Shown here: positions 31,371 through 40,967 of the stretch, piece by piece
Numbering within the stretch: the stretch's first letter is position 1
Layout of the letters: the number at the start of each line of letters is the position of its first letter
Source of the DNA: Coemansia sp. RSA 922
Taxonomy: Eukaryota > Kickxellomycota > Kickxellomycetes > Kickxellales > Kickxellaceae
DNA length: 43,575 nt
NCBI GenBank assembly: GCA_027577415.1
Contig: JANBQS010000055.1
Location: 1-43,575, forward strand
Direction: 5' to 3'
The notes under the pieces: generated by a model
Database searches by the model: none
What the model was told of the DNA's origin: nothing
Seen by the model: only the letters and a program-made list of their open reading frames with translations
Program-made: the position numbers and the translations under genes

Positions 31371-32081
31371 TTAGTTGTCAGACACAACCCACTCGTCGTT
31401 GTTGGCAGTCCAGTTGACGATCTCGCCCTTGCCGCCGAACCACAGACCGATCTCCTTCTCGGCGCTCTCAGCGCTGTCGCTTCCGTGGCAGATGTTACGG
31501 CCAATCGTCAGGCAGTAGTCACCACGGATGGTACCAGGTCCAGCAGCCGTAGGATCAGTGGCACCGAGCATTACACGGCCCTGCTTGATAACAGCGGGTC
31601 CCTCCCACACCATTCCAATAACCGGCGCCTTGCCGTTAGTCATATAGTCGACGAGACCAGCAAAGAAGGGCTTCTTGGAGAGATCAGCATAGTGCTCGTT
31701 AGCCAGTGCCTTGCTGGGAACCAAGAGCTTGAGGCCGACTAGCTTGTACCCACGGCGCTCGAACCGGGCAATGATGTCGCTGATAAGACCGCGCTGAACG
31801 CCATCAGGCTTCACAGCAATGAAGGTGCGCTCCTTGGAAGTTCCGGGGACACCGTGGATGGGGATGGCGGTGTCGGCGTAGATGACGGCGTTGGGCTTCT
31901 GGGCCGAGTAGACAGTGTAACCGAAAGTAACGGCTGCGGCGGTGGCAGCGGCAACGCCAAAGCGGCCAACGAGAGTGCGTGTGGCCTGGTTGGATGAGGT
32001 GCTCATCGCGCGGGCAGCGACAGCAGGGCCCTGGCGGCTGGCGGCCTGGCGAAGGGTGGAGGTGGCAAAGCGAGCAAACAT
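31371..32081 (-). CDS. mitochondrial nucleoside diphosphate kinase with membrane anchor
   Basis: This enzyme transfers the gamma-phosphate among nucleoside di- and triphosphates through a phosphohistidine. The 236-residue protein starts at the ATG at 32081; earlier codons in the open frame have no ATG with family sequence. Residues 1-27 ([18 protein letters not shown]) are an Arg/Ser-rich presequence. Around residues 40-63 a hydrophobic stretch ([16 protein letters not shown]) could be a stop-transfer segment. The kinase core begins [16 protein letters not shown], and RNICHGSDS contains active-site H199. The two-part N-terminus suggests inner-membrane or intermembrane-space location, as for other mitochondrial NDP kinases. 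It is divergent from SEM1 across 291 bp. Confidence 0.93.
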   Translation of the reverse strand: MFARFATSTLRQAASRQGPAVAARAMSTSSNQATRTLVGRFGVAAATAAAVTFGYTVYSAQKPNAVIYADTAIPIHGVPGTSKERTFIAVKPDGVQRGLISDIIARFERRGYKLVGLKLLVPSKALANEHYADLSKKPFFAGLVDYMTNGKAPVIGMVWEGPAVIKQGRVMLGATDPTAAGPGTIRGDYCLTIGRNICHGSDSAESAEKEIGLWFGGKGEIVNWTANNDEWVVSDN

Positions 32082-32372
32082 TTGAAGGTGGGGAAGGTGG
32101 AAATGAGATAAAGATCGAGGGGTGAAGAGAAAGAGAAAGAGCACGATGTTCTGGCCTCTCACCCTCCCTTTGTAAGTCGCATTCTTGCGAGATAAGCAGT
32201 CCCTATTTGAGGAGGCATGCGGTCCGTTATCAAGCCCGCATATCGGGATATCTGAGCCGAGCCGAGCCAGGCGTTCAGAAGAAACACACGTAAGCCAAAG
32301 CACTTGACCCAATAGCATTTTTTTTCTTTCTCTTATACTCGCATTTATTTAAATTTTTCCACATCTATATCA
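32082..32372. promoter_or_regulatory. divergent promoter, NDPK / SEM1
   Basis: This is a 291-bp shared region. A CT-rich tract lies on the NDPK side (about 32095-32150 on the minus strand) and a T-rich run lies near 32319-32335 on the SEM1 side. Confidence 0.35.
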
Positions 32373-32660
32373 ATGTCGACACAGAAGGGCGCTGCCAAGG
32401 ACAGCAAGGCTGAGCAGGCTGCTACTAACGCTGACCAGGCCGCACAAAAGACTCTGCCCACAATGGGTGCACTGGAGGAAGACGACGAATTCGAAGAATT
32501 TGAGGTCGAGGACTGGAACGAGGACGCCGAAGATGTAGAAGATATCACGATGTGGGACGATAACTGGGATGACGATGACCTGGAAGATGACTTTTCCAAG
32601 CAGCTCCGTGTTGAGCTGGAGAAGGTCTCTCAGCCCGAGGCCATGACCGTGACAAACTAA
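32373..32660 (+). CDS. SEM1: Sem1/Dss1, 26S proteasome lid subunit
   Basis: This small acidic 95-residue protein is intrinsically disordered in the family. It has two acidic, Trp-containing motifs ([13 protein letters not shown] and [15 protein letters not shown]) followed by a short helical tail ([12 protein letters not shown]), which is the Dss1/Sem1 pattern. Family members stabilise the 26S proteasome lid, the TREX-2 mRNA-export complex and BRCA2-type repair complexes. The N-terminal 30 residues are Ala/Gln/Lys-rich and not diagnostic. It is a single exon, with its ATG in an A-rich context and an 84-bp convergent spacer to the next gene. Confidence 0.93.
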   Translation: MSTQKGAAKDSKAEQAATNADQAAQKTLPTMGALEEDDEFEEFEVEDWNEDAEDVEDITMWDDNWDDDDLEDDFSKQLRVELEKVSQPEAMTVTN

Positions 32661-32744
32661 CAAGGTGGTTTGTTTAGCAATATACCCTTTCTCTCTCTCT
32701 CCCTCCATTACTTGTAAACTCGCAATATACTCCAAAAATAAGGT

Positions 32745-33470
32745 CTATTTCGTGGTGTGAATCGGCGCATAGCAATAGTTTGAGCCCTTGTATATGCCGT
32801 CTTCGATAAACAGGTCGCGGCGGTCGAATCCAAGTGTGACGTGAGGCCAGAACCCTTCGGGCTGGAATAGTGCACCTTCGCCGCCCTTTTTGCGATACAG
32901 TTTGAACACCTCTTGGCGTATTCCAGCCAGATCGCCAAATACGTCGGCGACGACCAGTGAGTACAACAAGAAGGTACCGTTATCTGCCTCGGACATTGGA
33001 TGTGGCAAGCTGCCGTTGAACCTGCCGACACATACTGGTTGCAGCCGAGCACTCTGGAGACCGCACTGGCGCGCAATGTCCTCGATTTCCTCAATGGTAA
33101 CGCCGGCGGGCTTTAGAACGCGGTCATATTCAGGCGGCGAGACAACTGTGATATGCGCCTCACCGCGCGACTGAAGCGTGCCTACTGTAGCGTTTATTGC
33201 CTTGAATAGATCTGCAAAGTGCGTAAAGTCCAGAGTCTGTTGAAGATATGAGCCAAACGGCCTGTTGTTAGAGTGGTTTGAAAACGGGATATCGTGTGAG
33301 TCTAACGCGTCGCGTGGGAGCGCAAATGTTGGGGCGTCTGGATTGTATATAATGCCGCCACCACTACTCATGGCGGTCTGGCGGTCCGCAGCAAACGCAG
33401 TTTGGAAGCCAGCGAAGATAATACACGCAAGCTGCAATACCAGCATCAGTACACTAGATGATTTCGCCAT
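32745..33470 (-). CDS. secreted 2H-phosphoesterase-like protein
   Basis: This 241-residue protein starts at the ATG at 33470, which puts a good signal peptide at the very N-terminus (SSVLMLVLQLACIIFAGF, cleavage near AFA-AD). An in-frame ATG at 33494 would add eight residues. Two H-x-T motifs, HITV (H106) and WPHVTLGFD (H210), match the paired catalytic histidines of 2H phosphoesterases. The context also resembles the 'Swiss Army Knife' 2H domains seen in fungi. Such enzymes act on cyclic phosphate or RNA-end substrates, but an extracellular or secretory-pathway location makes the substrate uncertain. Conserved Cys residues (QCGLQSARLQPVC) may form a disulfide, and N-x-S/T sequons are present. 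Confidence 0.7.
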   Translation of the reverse strand: MAKSSSVLMLVLQLACIIFAGFQTAFAADRQTAMSSGGGIIYNPDAPTFALPRDALDSHDIPFSNHSNNRPFGSYLQQTLDFTHFADLFKAINATVGTLQSRGEAHITVVSPPEYDRVLKPAGVTIEEIEDIARQCGLQSARLQPVCVGRFNGSLPHPMSEADNGTFLLYSLVVADVFGDLAGIRQEVFKLYRKKGGEGALFQPEGFWPHVTLGFDRRDLFIEDGIYKGSNYCYAPIHTTK

Positions 33471-33685
33471 GAATAAAATATTAAAAGACAACATATGTTG
33501 GGTAATATATGGAAAAGACGACTAAAAAAAAACAAGAACCTACAAATCTCCGGTTTCTTTTTCGGATACACTGCATATTATGCATTTCGATGTAGCGCAT
33601 GGACAACATAAACGGTAAATATCCTCCTCCTCCCCCCTCATATAGTCCTAAGAATAGCCCGCGTGTGTCCCTCCACATGATGTTG

Positions 33686-34168
33686 CTAGTGCTTGGCAAA
33701 CGTATAGCCGCCGTTTTCCTCCACATAGGCGTTAAGCTCAAGCTCAGCCAAGTCGCGCTGCATCACCGCCTTTTCCAAATGCTTGTGAGAGCCAGTAACT
33801 TTTGCTAGCGTGCTGTTCATCTTGCTCTTTGTCTTGTACCAGTTGGCATGGTACTTGCCTGGAGTTTGGATTCCGTACTTGCTCTCCAGACGCTCGCGCT
33901 CGCTGACAACGTTTAGATTTGCATGGTTGACTACGGTAAACTCGCTGGGATGCGTTTCACCGCGAGTAGGGATATGTACGTTGGCGCTTAGTGGGGCTCC
34001 CGTTTTAGGGTCGCGGTGGCCTACGCCGTGACCAATATACTGAGGACTATTGGGGTCGTCAACGAGTTCTACACCGCCAAATACAAGTGTGCCAGACTCC
34101 TTGGCTACATCCGTAGCTGCTGGAAATGGAGTGCCAGTACCAGTGCCGCTGAGCTTTGTAAAGTTCAT
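33686..34168 (-). CDS. uncharacterised small protein (160 aa)
   Basis: This single-exon frame starts at ATG 34168 and ends with TAG at 33686. It has no signal peptide or membrane segment. The N-terminal half is Gly/Pro-rich and looks extended (GTGTGTPFPAATD, YIGHGVGHRDPKTG). The C-terminal half is helical and basic (GKYHANWYKTKSKMNS, then HKHLEKAVMQRDLAELEL) and ends NGGYTFAKH. The amino-acid use and evenly distributed conserved-looking motifs favour a real gene. I recognise no family and infer no function. It shares its divergent promoter with Ran. Confidence 0.65.
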   Translation of the reverse strand: MNFTKLSGTGTGTPFPAATDVAKESGTLVFGGVELVDDPNSPQYIGHGVGHRDPKTGAPLSANVHIPTRGETHPSEFTVVNHANLNVVSERERLESKYGIQTPGKYHANWYKTKSKMNSTLAKVTGSHKHLEKAVMQRDLAELELNAYVEENGGYTFAKH

Positions 34169-35993
<1,825 letters not shown>

Positions 35994-36175
35994 ACGTATC
36001 CCTTTTTTTTGGCAAACGAGTTGGTCTGTAGTTAGATCACCTCTCAATCTTGTTTACCACTTATTGTCTCCTAACAATTTATCGTTCTAGTACTGGGTGC
36101 CTAACCTTTTTAATGTGACTTTCATCTATATAACCAGACTATATTTGACACAATTTTTAAAAGTACTGCTCTGAG

Positions 36176-36940
36176 TTAGTCGCTTCCACGCCCACGACCG
36201 CGTCCGCGCCCACGTCCTCGGCCAGCAAAGCCCGCACCGCTGCCACCACGTCCGCCTCGAGTGCTGTTAGCCCGACGCAGCGCAGCACTAGCCGCCGCTT
36301 CTTCCTCACGAATTGCATCGGCCAACATCTTTCCTCTGAGCATACCGCCAGTATATGGCGACAATACACGCACATAACGTGGGGCTTTTACTTTAGGCTC
36401 GGATTTATTGCTTACTAGCTTGCGGCGATGGTGACGGCGCTGTCCTCGAATAGCTGGCGCCTGATCTGAGCTCGGCTGCTTATGCGTAGTTATGTGCATA
36501 ACTCGCTTGGGATACAGCATAGCTGGCAGTGGTATTTGGGCGACTGCACGGATCGTCTGTGCATCTATCGCTGCTGCTGCCAGTGCGCTCCAGTGGTCCT
36601 CCGAGTCTGACTCCTCCATAGCGACTTCTGGCCGCTTGGGCTGGATGTACTCTACCACAGAGCTCAGGGTGTCGACTTTTACTGGGCCGGCACCTGCAAA
36701 TAGCCTGAACACTGGTATGTCGGCACTGACAGTTTTGGTGGCACTTTCGCTAGCTTCGCTGGCTGCGTCTTGCATTGGTGTATCGGCGAGAGGCTGTGCT
36801 TGGTCCAGTCGATCCACCTTCACTCGAGCCTCCATCATTTTCTCAAAGGCAGCAAAGTCCTGTTCGTCGTGATTATCGTCGTCGCTGTCATTGTCAAATA
36901 AGCGACTTCTGTCCACCTTTTTGCCGCCCAACTTATCCAT
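36176..36940 (-). CDS. acidic, RGG-tailed protein, possible DUF2011-like
   Basis: This 254-residue single-exon protein starts at ATG 36940. It has an acidic N-terminus (FDNDSDDDNHDEQDF), a central VFRLFAGAGPVKVD segment, and a second acidic ESDSEDHW patch. A basic RGQRRHHRRK patch, then PRYVRVLSPYTGG, precede the C-terminus, which is an arginine-glycine repeat (about residues 229-254). RGG tails bind RNA or are methylated, so nucleolar or RNA-associated function is likely. The FRLF-V-V core recalls a fungal DUF2011-type domain, but I hold that weakly. The 3' end faces Ran across about 180 bp. Confidence 0.65.
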   Translation of the reverse strand: MDKLGGKKVDRSRLFDNDSDDDNHDEQDFAAFEKMMEARVKVDRLDQAQPLADTPMQDAASEASESATKTVSADIPVFRLFAGAGPVKVDTLSSVVEYIQPKRPEVAMEESDSEDHWSALAAAAIDAQTIRAVAQIPLPAMLYPKRVMHITTHKQPSSDQAPAIRGQRRHHRRKLVSNKSEPKVKAPRYVRVLSPYTGGMLRGKMLADAIREEEAAASAALRRANSTRGGRGGSGAGFAGRGRGRGRGRGRGSD

Positions 36941-37093
36941 CCCTTTTGTTTGCCAGATAAATGCGCGTATGTATAAATTATGTGTGGATATATTGAAATG
37001 TTTTTTTTGTCAGCGCCGAAAAAGGTTGAACAATATTTTTTTTGCACACTTGCCTTGGACTCTGGTAATATGTTAGGGCGTCGATCACATGCT

Positions 37094-38890
37094 TTAGTTC
37101 AAAACGGAGGCTATCGAAGAGACCGACGACACACGGCGTCGAGATAACGAACGCTTGCGCAGCATCGGCGAGCGGTCAGTAACGGGTGTCAGCATCAGCC
37201 TGTGGTGGGAAAAGTGGCGGGAGCTGCCGATCGCCTCGTCATCATCGTCGCTAATGTCAATGTTCTCAGGCCCGATCAGCGACTGCACGCTGTTGCTGTC
37301 ACTCGTCAAGCCCAGCCTATGCGACTCTGGCGGCGCACTGCTGCTGTCGCGTGCGCCCAAGAGAGCTAGCACCTTCGGGTATACTAGCGAGCCGACTGTA
37401 TCTGCCCACAAAAAGTCCAAGTGCTCGTAGTGAGGGAAGCACAGCGTCTCGTGTGGCACTACGTTTAGGTCTTCCAGCAGCACATCTACCGACGACAGCG
37501 AATCGGATCCGCCGTGGAATAGCGAGATACGCGTAGTGATATTCTTCAGTGGGTACGTGTTATTCCAGTGAGCTAGCACACCCTTTGGGCGTCTGCGTCG
37601 CCTGCCACCCTTATTAGATACTGGGATGCTGGCGGGCCTCGAAAAATCGTGCAATGCCGGGTTGGTATTGGGACCATCCTTGTAGCGACCAACGCCACTG
37701 TACGCAGACTGCTCGACGATCTCAGGAGCCATCATTTGAGACTGACTAGACCACATCAGCGGATACACGGGTGGATCCTCGTCGTACATCTGTAGCTCGC
37801 CACACCGTATAATTTGCATCCAGTGCACGATGGCCTTGACGCTAGTGTACGAGTACAAGTGCCAGTACGTGATGCACTTTGTCTCTTGCGACAAGTTGCG
37901 CATGGTCCATCCAAACAGCAAGTTAACAGAAAAATCCAGTGCAGCGACGTATAGATCTCGGGGCAAAAGACCGATCCAAAAATACACCAGCGTCATGGCG
38001 CGCTTACGGCCAAAGAGGAGATAGAGCATGTGCGGCGTAGCCTTGATAAAGTAGTCCACGATGCTGTTGTGGAATCCCCGCGGAGTCGAGGCTGGCGCCA
38101 GCGCAATAAAGTGCTCGACCTGCGAGTTTAGCTCTTTGTTGCGCGAGAGCGCCATCAGCATCTGGGCCGAGCCCTGACTGAATCCAATGTACGTCAGAGA
38201 GCTGGCACCAGTCTCCTTGAGAATATAGCTCACCGTCGTGGGTACGTCAATGTTGGCGATTTCATCAATGGAAAAGTCCCAGAAGCGACGATCGTCGGGT
38301 GTGTATCGCATGTGCTTGTACGAGTACTTGTTACCACGCGAATTGCCCAGCCATACGTCATAGCCCGCCTCTGCCAGCCGGAATGGCAGGATGTTGATCC
38401 AGTCTGGGTGGCACACAAAACATTCCGAGCTAAGCATGAAGCCGTGCCAAAACAACACCACTGGTTTGACTCGTCCACCGCCGACTGGCGGAGTGTGGCT
38501 GGTCGACTGCTTGTCCGCGCCTTCGGTTGGCTGAGAAGCAGAGCCTCGGCCAAACACTCGTGGCCCAGTAATGCGATGCGTGCCGAGAATGAAACCATCG
38601 CGAGTCTCCACCAAGTGGTCTTCGTGCGGATAGCCCCAGTACTCCACGATCTCAGCAAACGAAGTAAAGTCGTCCAAAAACTCGACCTCTGCCTCTTTGT
38701 CGGTACCAAACAACTGCGGAATCTTTAACCATGAAAACGTCCACTCTGGCAAGAGGCCAACTACAAAGCCAAGCGGGAATATAACTAGGAAGACGCGCAA
38801 GAACTTTTCGACGATGAAAAACAGTGCCGCTATAAGCATGCCCTGGTACTCGGACAGGCTGAGGCGGCTGAAGAATGGAATATACAGCAT
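37094..38890 (-). CDS. steryl-ester / acid lipase family, membrane-anchored
   Basis: This 598-residue single-exon protein starts at the ATG at 38890. Residues ~15-45 form one or two membrane segments (LIAALFFIVEKFLRVFLVIFP), as in fungal Tgl1/Yeh1/Yeh2 steryl-ester hydrolases of lipid droplets and plasma membrane. The acid-lipase N-terminal domain begins EYWGYPHEDHLVETRDG. An HGFMLSS oxyanion region precedes GFSQGSA (nucleophile S238). LFHGGSDSLS provides D463, and YEHLDFLW provides H490. The AB-hydrolase core is complete, so an active esterase is expected. An insertion rich in basic residues (GGRRRRRPKG) and a Ser/Arg-rich C-terminal tail are probably cytosolic and could be phosphorylated. 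It most likely hydrolyses steryl esters. Confidence 0.9.
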   Translation of the reverse strand: MLYIPFFSRLSLSEYQGMLIAALFFIVEKFLRVFLVIFPLGFVVGLLPEWTFSWLKIPQLFGTDKEAEVEFLDDFTSFAEIVEYWGYPHEDHLVETRDGFILGTHRITGPRVFGRGSASQPTEGADKQSTSHTPPVGGGRVKPVVLFWHGFMLSSECFVCHPDWINILPFRLAEAGYDVWLGNSRGNKYSYKHMRYTPDDRRFWDFSIDEIANIDVPTTVSYILKETGASSLTYIGFSQGSAQMLMALSRNKELNSQVEHFIALAPASTPRGFHNSIVDYFIKATPHMLYLLFGRKRAMTLVYFWIGLLPRDLYVAALDFSVNLLFGWTMRNLSQETKCITYWHLYSYTSVKAIVHWMQIIRCGELQMYDEDPPVYPLMWSSQSQMMAPEIVEQSAYSGVGRYKDGPNTNPALHDFSRPASIPVSNKGGRRRRRPKGVLAHWNNTYPLKNITTRISLFHGGSDSLSSVDVLLEDLNVVPHETLCFPHYEHLDFLWADTVGSLVYPKVLALLGARDSSSAPPESHRLGLTSDSNSVQSLIGPENIDISDDDDEAIGSSRHFSHHRLMLTPVTDRSPMLRKRSLSRRRVSSVSSIASVLN

Positions 38891-39270
38891 CCTGCTTTTG
38901 TAGCTTAATCCTATTGTGTGTATGTACCAAGTACTATGCACGTTCGTTAACTAAAGATAATGAAATTGCGTTTGGAATTCAAGCACTGATGTAAGGCAAA
39001 ATATACAGAGAGGGAAAATCAGACAGACACTAATAAAGCGGAGAAGAAAGTGTGCCGCCTCTTTCGCCCCCCCCCCCCAATTCCGATGATGGTAGTGGTG
39101 ATGCAAGCACTAGAGATGAACTTTGATCATATATTTATTCCATGTCAAAGAACATGATAAAATGTGCCAGTCCAGGGAGATTAAGCATCGTTGGACCGCT
39201 TGAAAAACAGTGAATAAAAGTGCGGAGCAGCAGCAAGCGCTCAGGTAATGCAGTGATGCTGTAGATACAG
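38891..39270. other. intergenic gap with poly-C tract
   Basis: This is 380 bp upstream of the lipase and downstream of the 50-aa gene. It has twelve consecutive cytosines at 39067-39078 and an AATAAA on the minus-strand side useful for the small gene's 3' end. Nothing else is recognised. Confidence 0.4.
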
Positions 39271-39423
39271 TTAGTCCTCGTATCTGAAGATAAGACAGGC
39301 GTGCTCATCCATGCCTCCCTCTTCAATAAACCCGCCACATTGCGTGCACGACTCACGAGGTTCGGCCTTGCTGCTCTGCAGCACAAACGGGCTAGAGTTG
39401 GCGGTAGATGAAGAAGCGTGCAT
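39271..39423 (-). CDS. small Cys-rich putative zinc-binding peptide (50 aa)
   Basis: This short frame starts at ATG 39423 and ends with TAA at 39271. The N-terminus is Ser/Thr-rich (MHASSSTANSS), and the C-terminus reads CTQCGGFIEEGGMDEHAC. The C-x2-C and H-x-C pair could hold one zinc ion. It is supported by a TATA box on the same strand at 39527-39534, about 105 bp upstream, and by its non-random motif. I recognise no family. An adjacent exon in another frame (to 39135) cannot be excluded. Confidence 0.45.
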   Translation of the reverse strand: MHASSSTANSSPFVLQSSKAEPRESCTQCGGFIEEGGMDEHACLIFRYED

Positions 39424-40555
39424 TTGATGCGATTGTTTTGAGATGAAAAAGGTTAGAAAGAAAGGCAAAATGCGAGGAGTAGTTTGTGATTATCCGCAGC
39501 TCGAGTTCACACTGGGCGCCTTGCTCCTTTTATACCCTGACGGAGGAGGTGGTCATCTGTTGACAACCAATACAGCTCTGCATGTCGGGATTGGGTGTTC
39601 CTCTGTCCTCCTTTTTTTGGCTTCCGGGTGCAGAAAAGCCGTATTGTTGGACGGGAAATGTACCACGCGTGCATGTTTTGCATCAGAAAGCAAAGGAAGC
39701 ATCAGTAGTGGTGGTGGCGTCTGTCGTCAACGCCATTTGCGACCACCTCTTTGTCCTCTTTATTTTTTTTTTTTTGGTAACATGACGATGGTCAGCCGCA
39801 GAAGTTGGCACATAAAGCGCCTCTCTCCTACGTGGGAACGCAGGTCAATTCCATCGATGACGCACATACCCCGCTCTTTGAATTGTGCACCCAACTTCAA
39901 TTTCATGGAGCAGCATATCAACTCCTTTCTGGCGCTGCGGCCGATCCTTGAGGTTCGTCATATCCACGGCCCGCCTCGGCAAGTTCCTAATTTTGGCATT
40001 GCAGCATCCGATGTTGGGGTGTTTCGGAGGCAAGTACATGGAGATTCCACCTCTCCGAGCAAAGTCGATTTCTGTACCTTGCAAATAACATGGAAAGCCA
40101 GCAAGTCACGAGCCGCGGTTGCGACACTCGCCCGATGCCTCCCGTCACCGCCACATGCCACCAAATTGTAGGCATGTCCACTATGTCGGGCATTATGTGC
40201 TATCGCACGCAATCAGTGCATGTGGCCCTCACCAGAGCAAGACAGACTCGAAAATACTCCTGTTGTTTGCCCATTTTGAGCGACATTGGTCCGCAAGGAA
40301 AGAGGGGACGGGGATCGGCCTTCCAGCAAAGACAAGGGCAGCAAGCATCTGACCTCCACTACGTCCCTTTTCGGGCTGACTGACTGACAAAGAGGACAAA
40401 GCCTGACCAGACTGTGTAATTACACACATTTCTTTATGACACATCTCTCGATGTTGCTTGGCCGCCATGTCTGTGCCACATGTCCACATACCCACACCCG
40501 CAGTTGTGACAGGGTGCCAATATGTGGCTAAAGATCTGTGTTGCTGCCCGTTTGA
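39424..40555. other. 1.1-kb region without a recognisable gene
   Basis: It contains the promoter of the 50-aa gene (about 39424-39540), poly-T at 39762-39775, and overlapping open frames on both strands (up to 242 codons on plus, 79-89 on minus). None starts in a good context or resembles a known family. Minus-strand 39845-40212 has protein-like stretches in more than one frame, compatible with an eroded gene, but I cannot identify a parent. Confidence 0.35.
39527..39534 (-). promoter_or_regulatory. TATA box (TATAAAAG) for the 50-aa peptide gene
   Basis: The plus-strand sequence CTTTTATA reads TATAAAAG on the minus strand, about 105 bp before the ATG at 39423. Spacing and sequence match TATA boxes found before other small genes in the window (5219, 40910). 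Confidence 0.45.
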
Positions 40556-40873
40556 TTACTCGAAGCCAAGCTTCGTCATCACCGCCCACTCATGACGATA
40601 CAACTCTTGGCCATAGTCGCGCCATGACAGTGCAGATATGAACAGCTCATGCTGCTGAACTGCGATACTACAGTGGATGACACTGGCATTTCCTTTTTTT
40701 GTGCACCTGTAGTAACAATGCATATGCGGCCAAACAGTTAATTTATAATTCGCTGCAATAGAGTACGACTTGCTGTTGCTACTGCTTAAGAGAAGGCTGA
40801 CGAATGCACTCCTCCTCGTAGAATATAGAGGCTTTTGTCCTGCAGCTCTAGCTTCACATGTGCTGCTATTCAT
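40556..40873 (-). CDS. possible small protein (105 aa)
   Basis: This frame starts at ATG 40873 and ends with TAA at 40556. The C-terminal part (ALSWRDYGQELYRHEW) has protein-like composition, but the N-terminal half is Ser-rich and unremarkable. There is no family match. It would be transcribed divergently from the CorA gene, whose ATG is only 94 bp away. I consider it possible, not established. Confidence 0.25.
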   Translation of the reverse strand: MNSSTCEARAAGQKPLYSTRRSAFVSLLLSSSNSKSYSIAANYKLTVWPHMHCYYRCTKKGNASVIHCSIAVQQHELFISALSWRDYGQELYRHEWAVMTKLGFE

Positions 40874-40909
40874 TTTTTATTTGTATAATTAGTGCTATTG
40901 TTAGAGTCA

Positions 40910-40917
40910 TATAAAAG
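40910..40917 (+). promoter_or_regulatory. TATA box (TATAAAAG) of the CorA-type transporter gene
   Basis: This is a consensus TATA element 58 bp before the ATG at 40968, leaving a short 5' UTR of perhaps 20-30 bases. Confidence 0.5.
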
Positions 40918-40967
40918 GGCATTTTGCTCATGGAAAAAGAGCTTGGTGTGAGCTCAAATAAGGACAT

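Noticed and set aside
31266..31742. 158-codon plus-strand frame over the NDPK 3' half
   Set aside because: It is antisense to the conserved kinase core, with no independent start context.
39443..40171. 242-codon plus-strand frame in the gap before the transporter
   Set aside because: It runs through the TATA box of the small minus-strand gene and a poly-T tract (a run of Phe). Composition is mixed and no motif was recognised.
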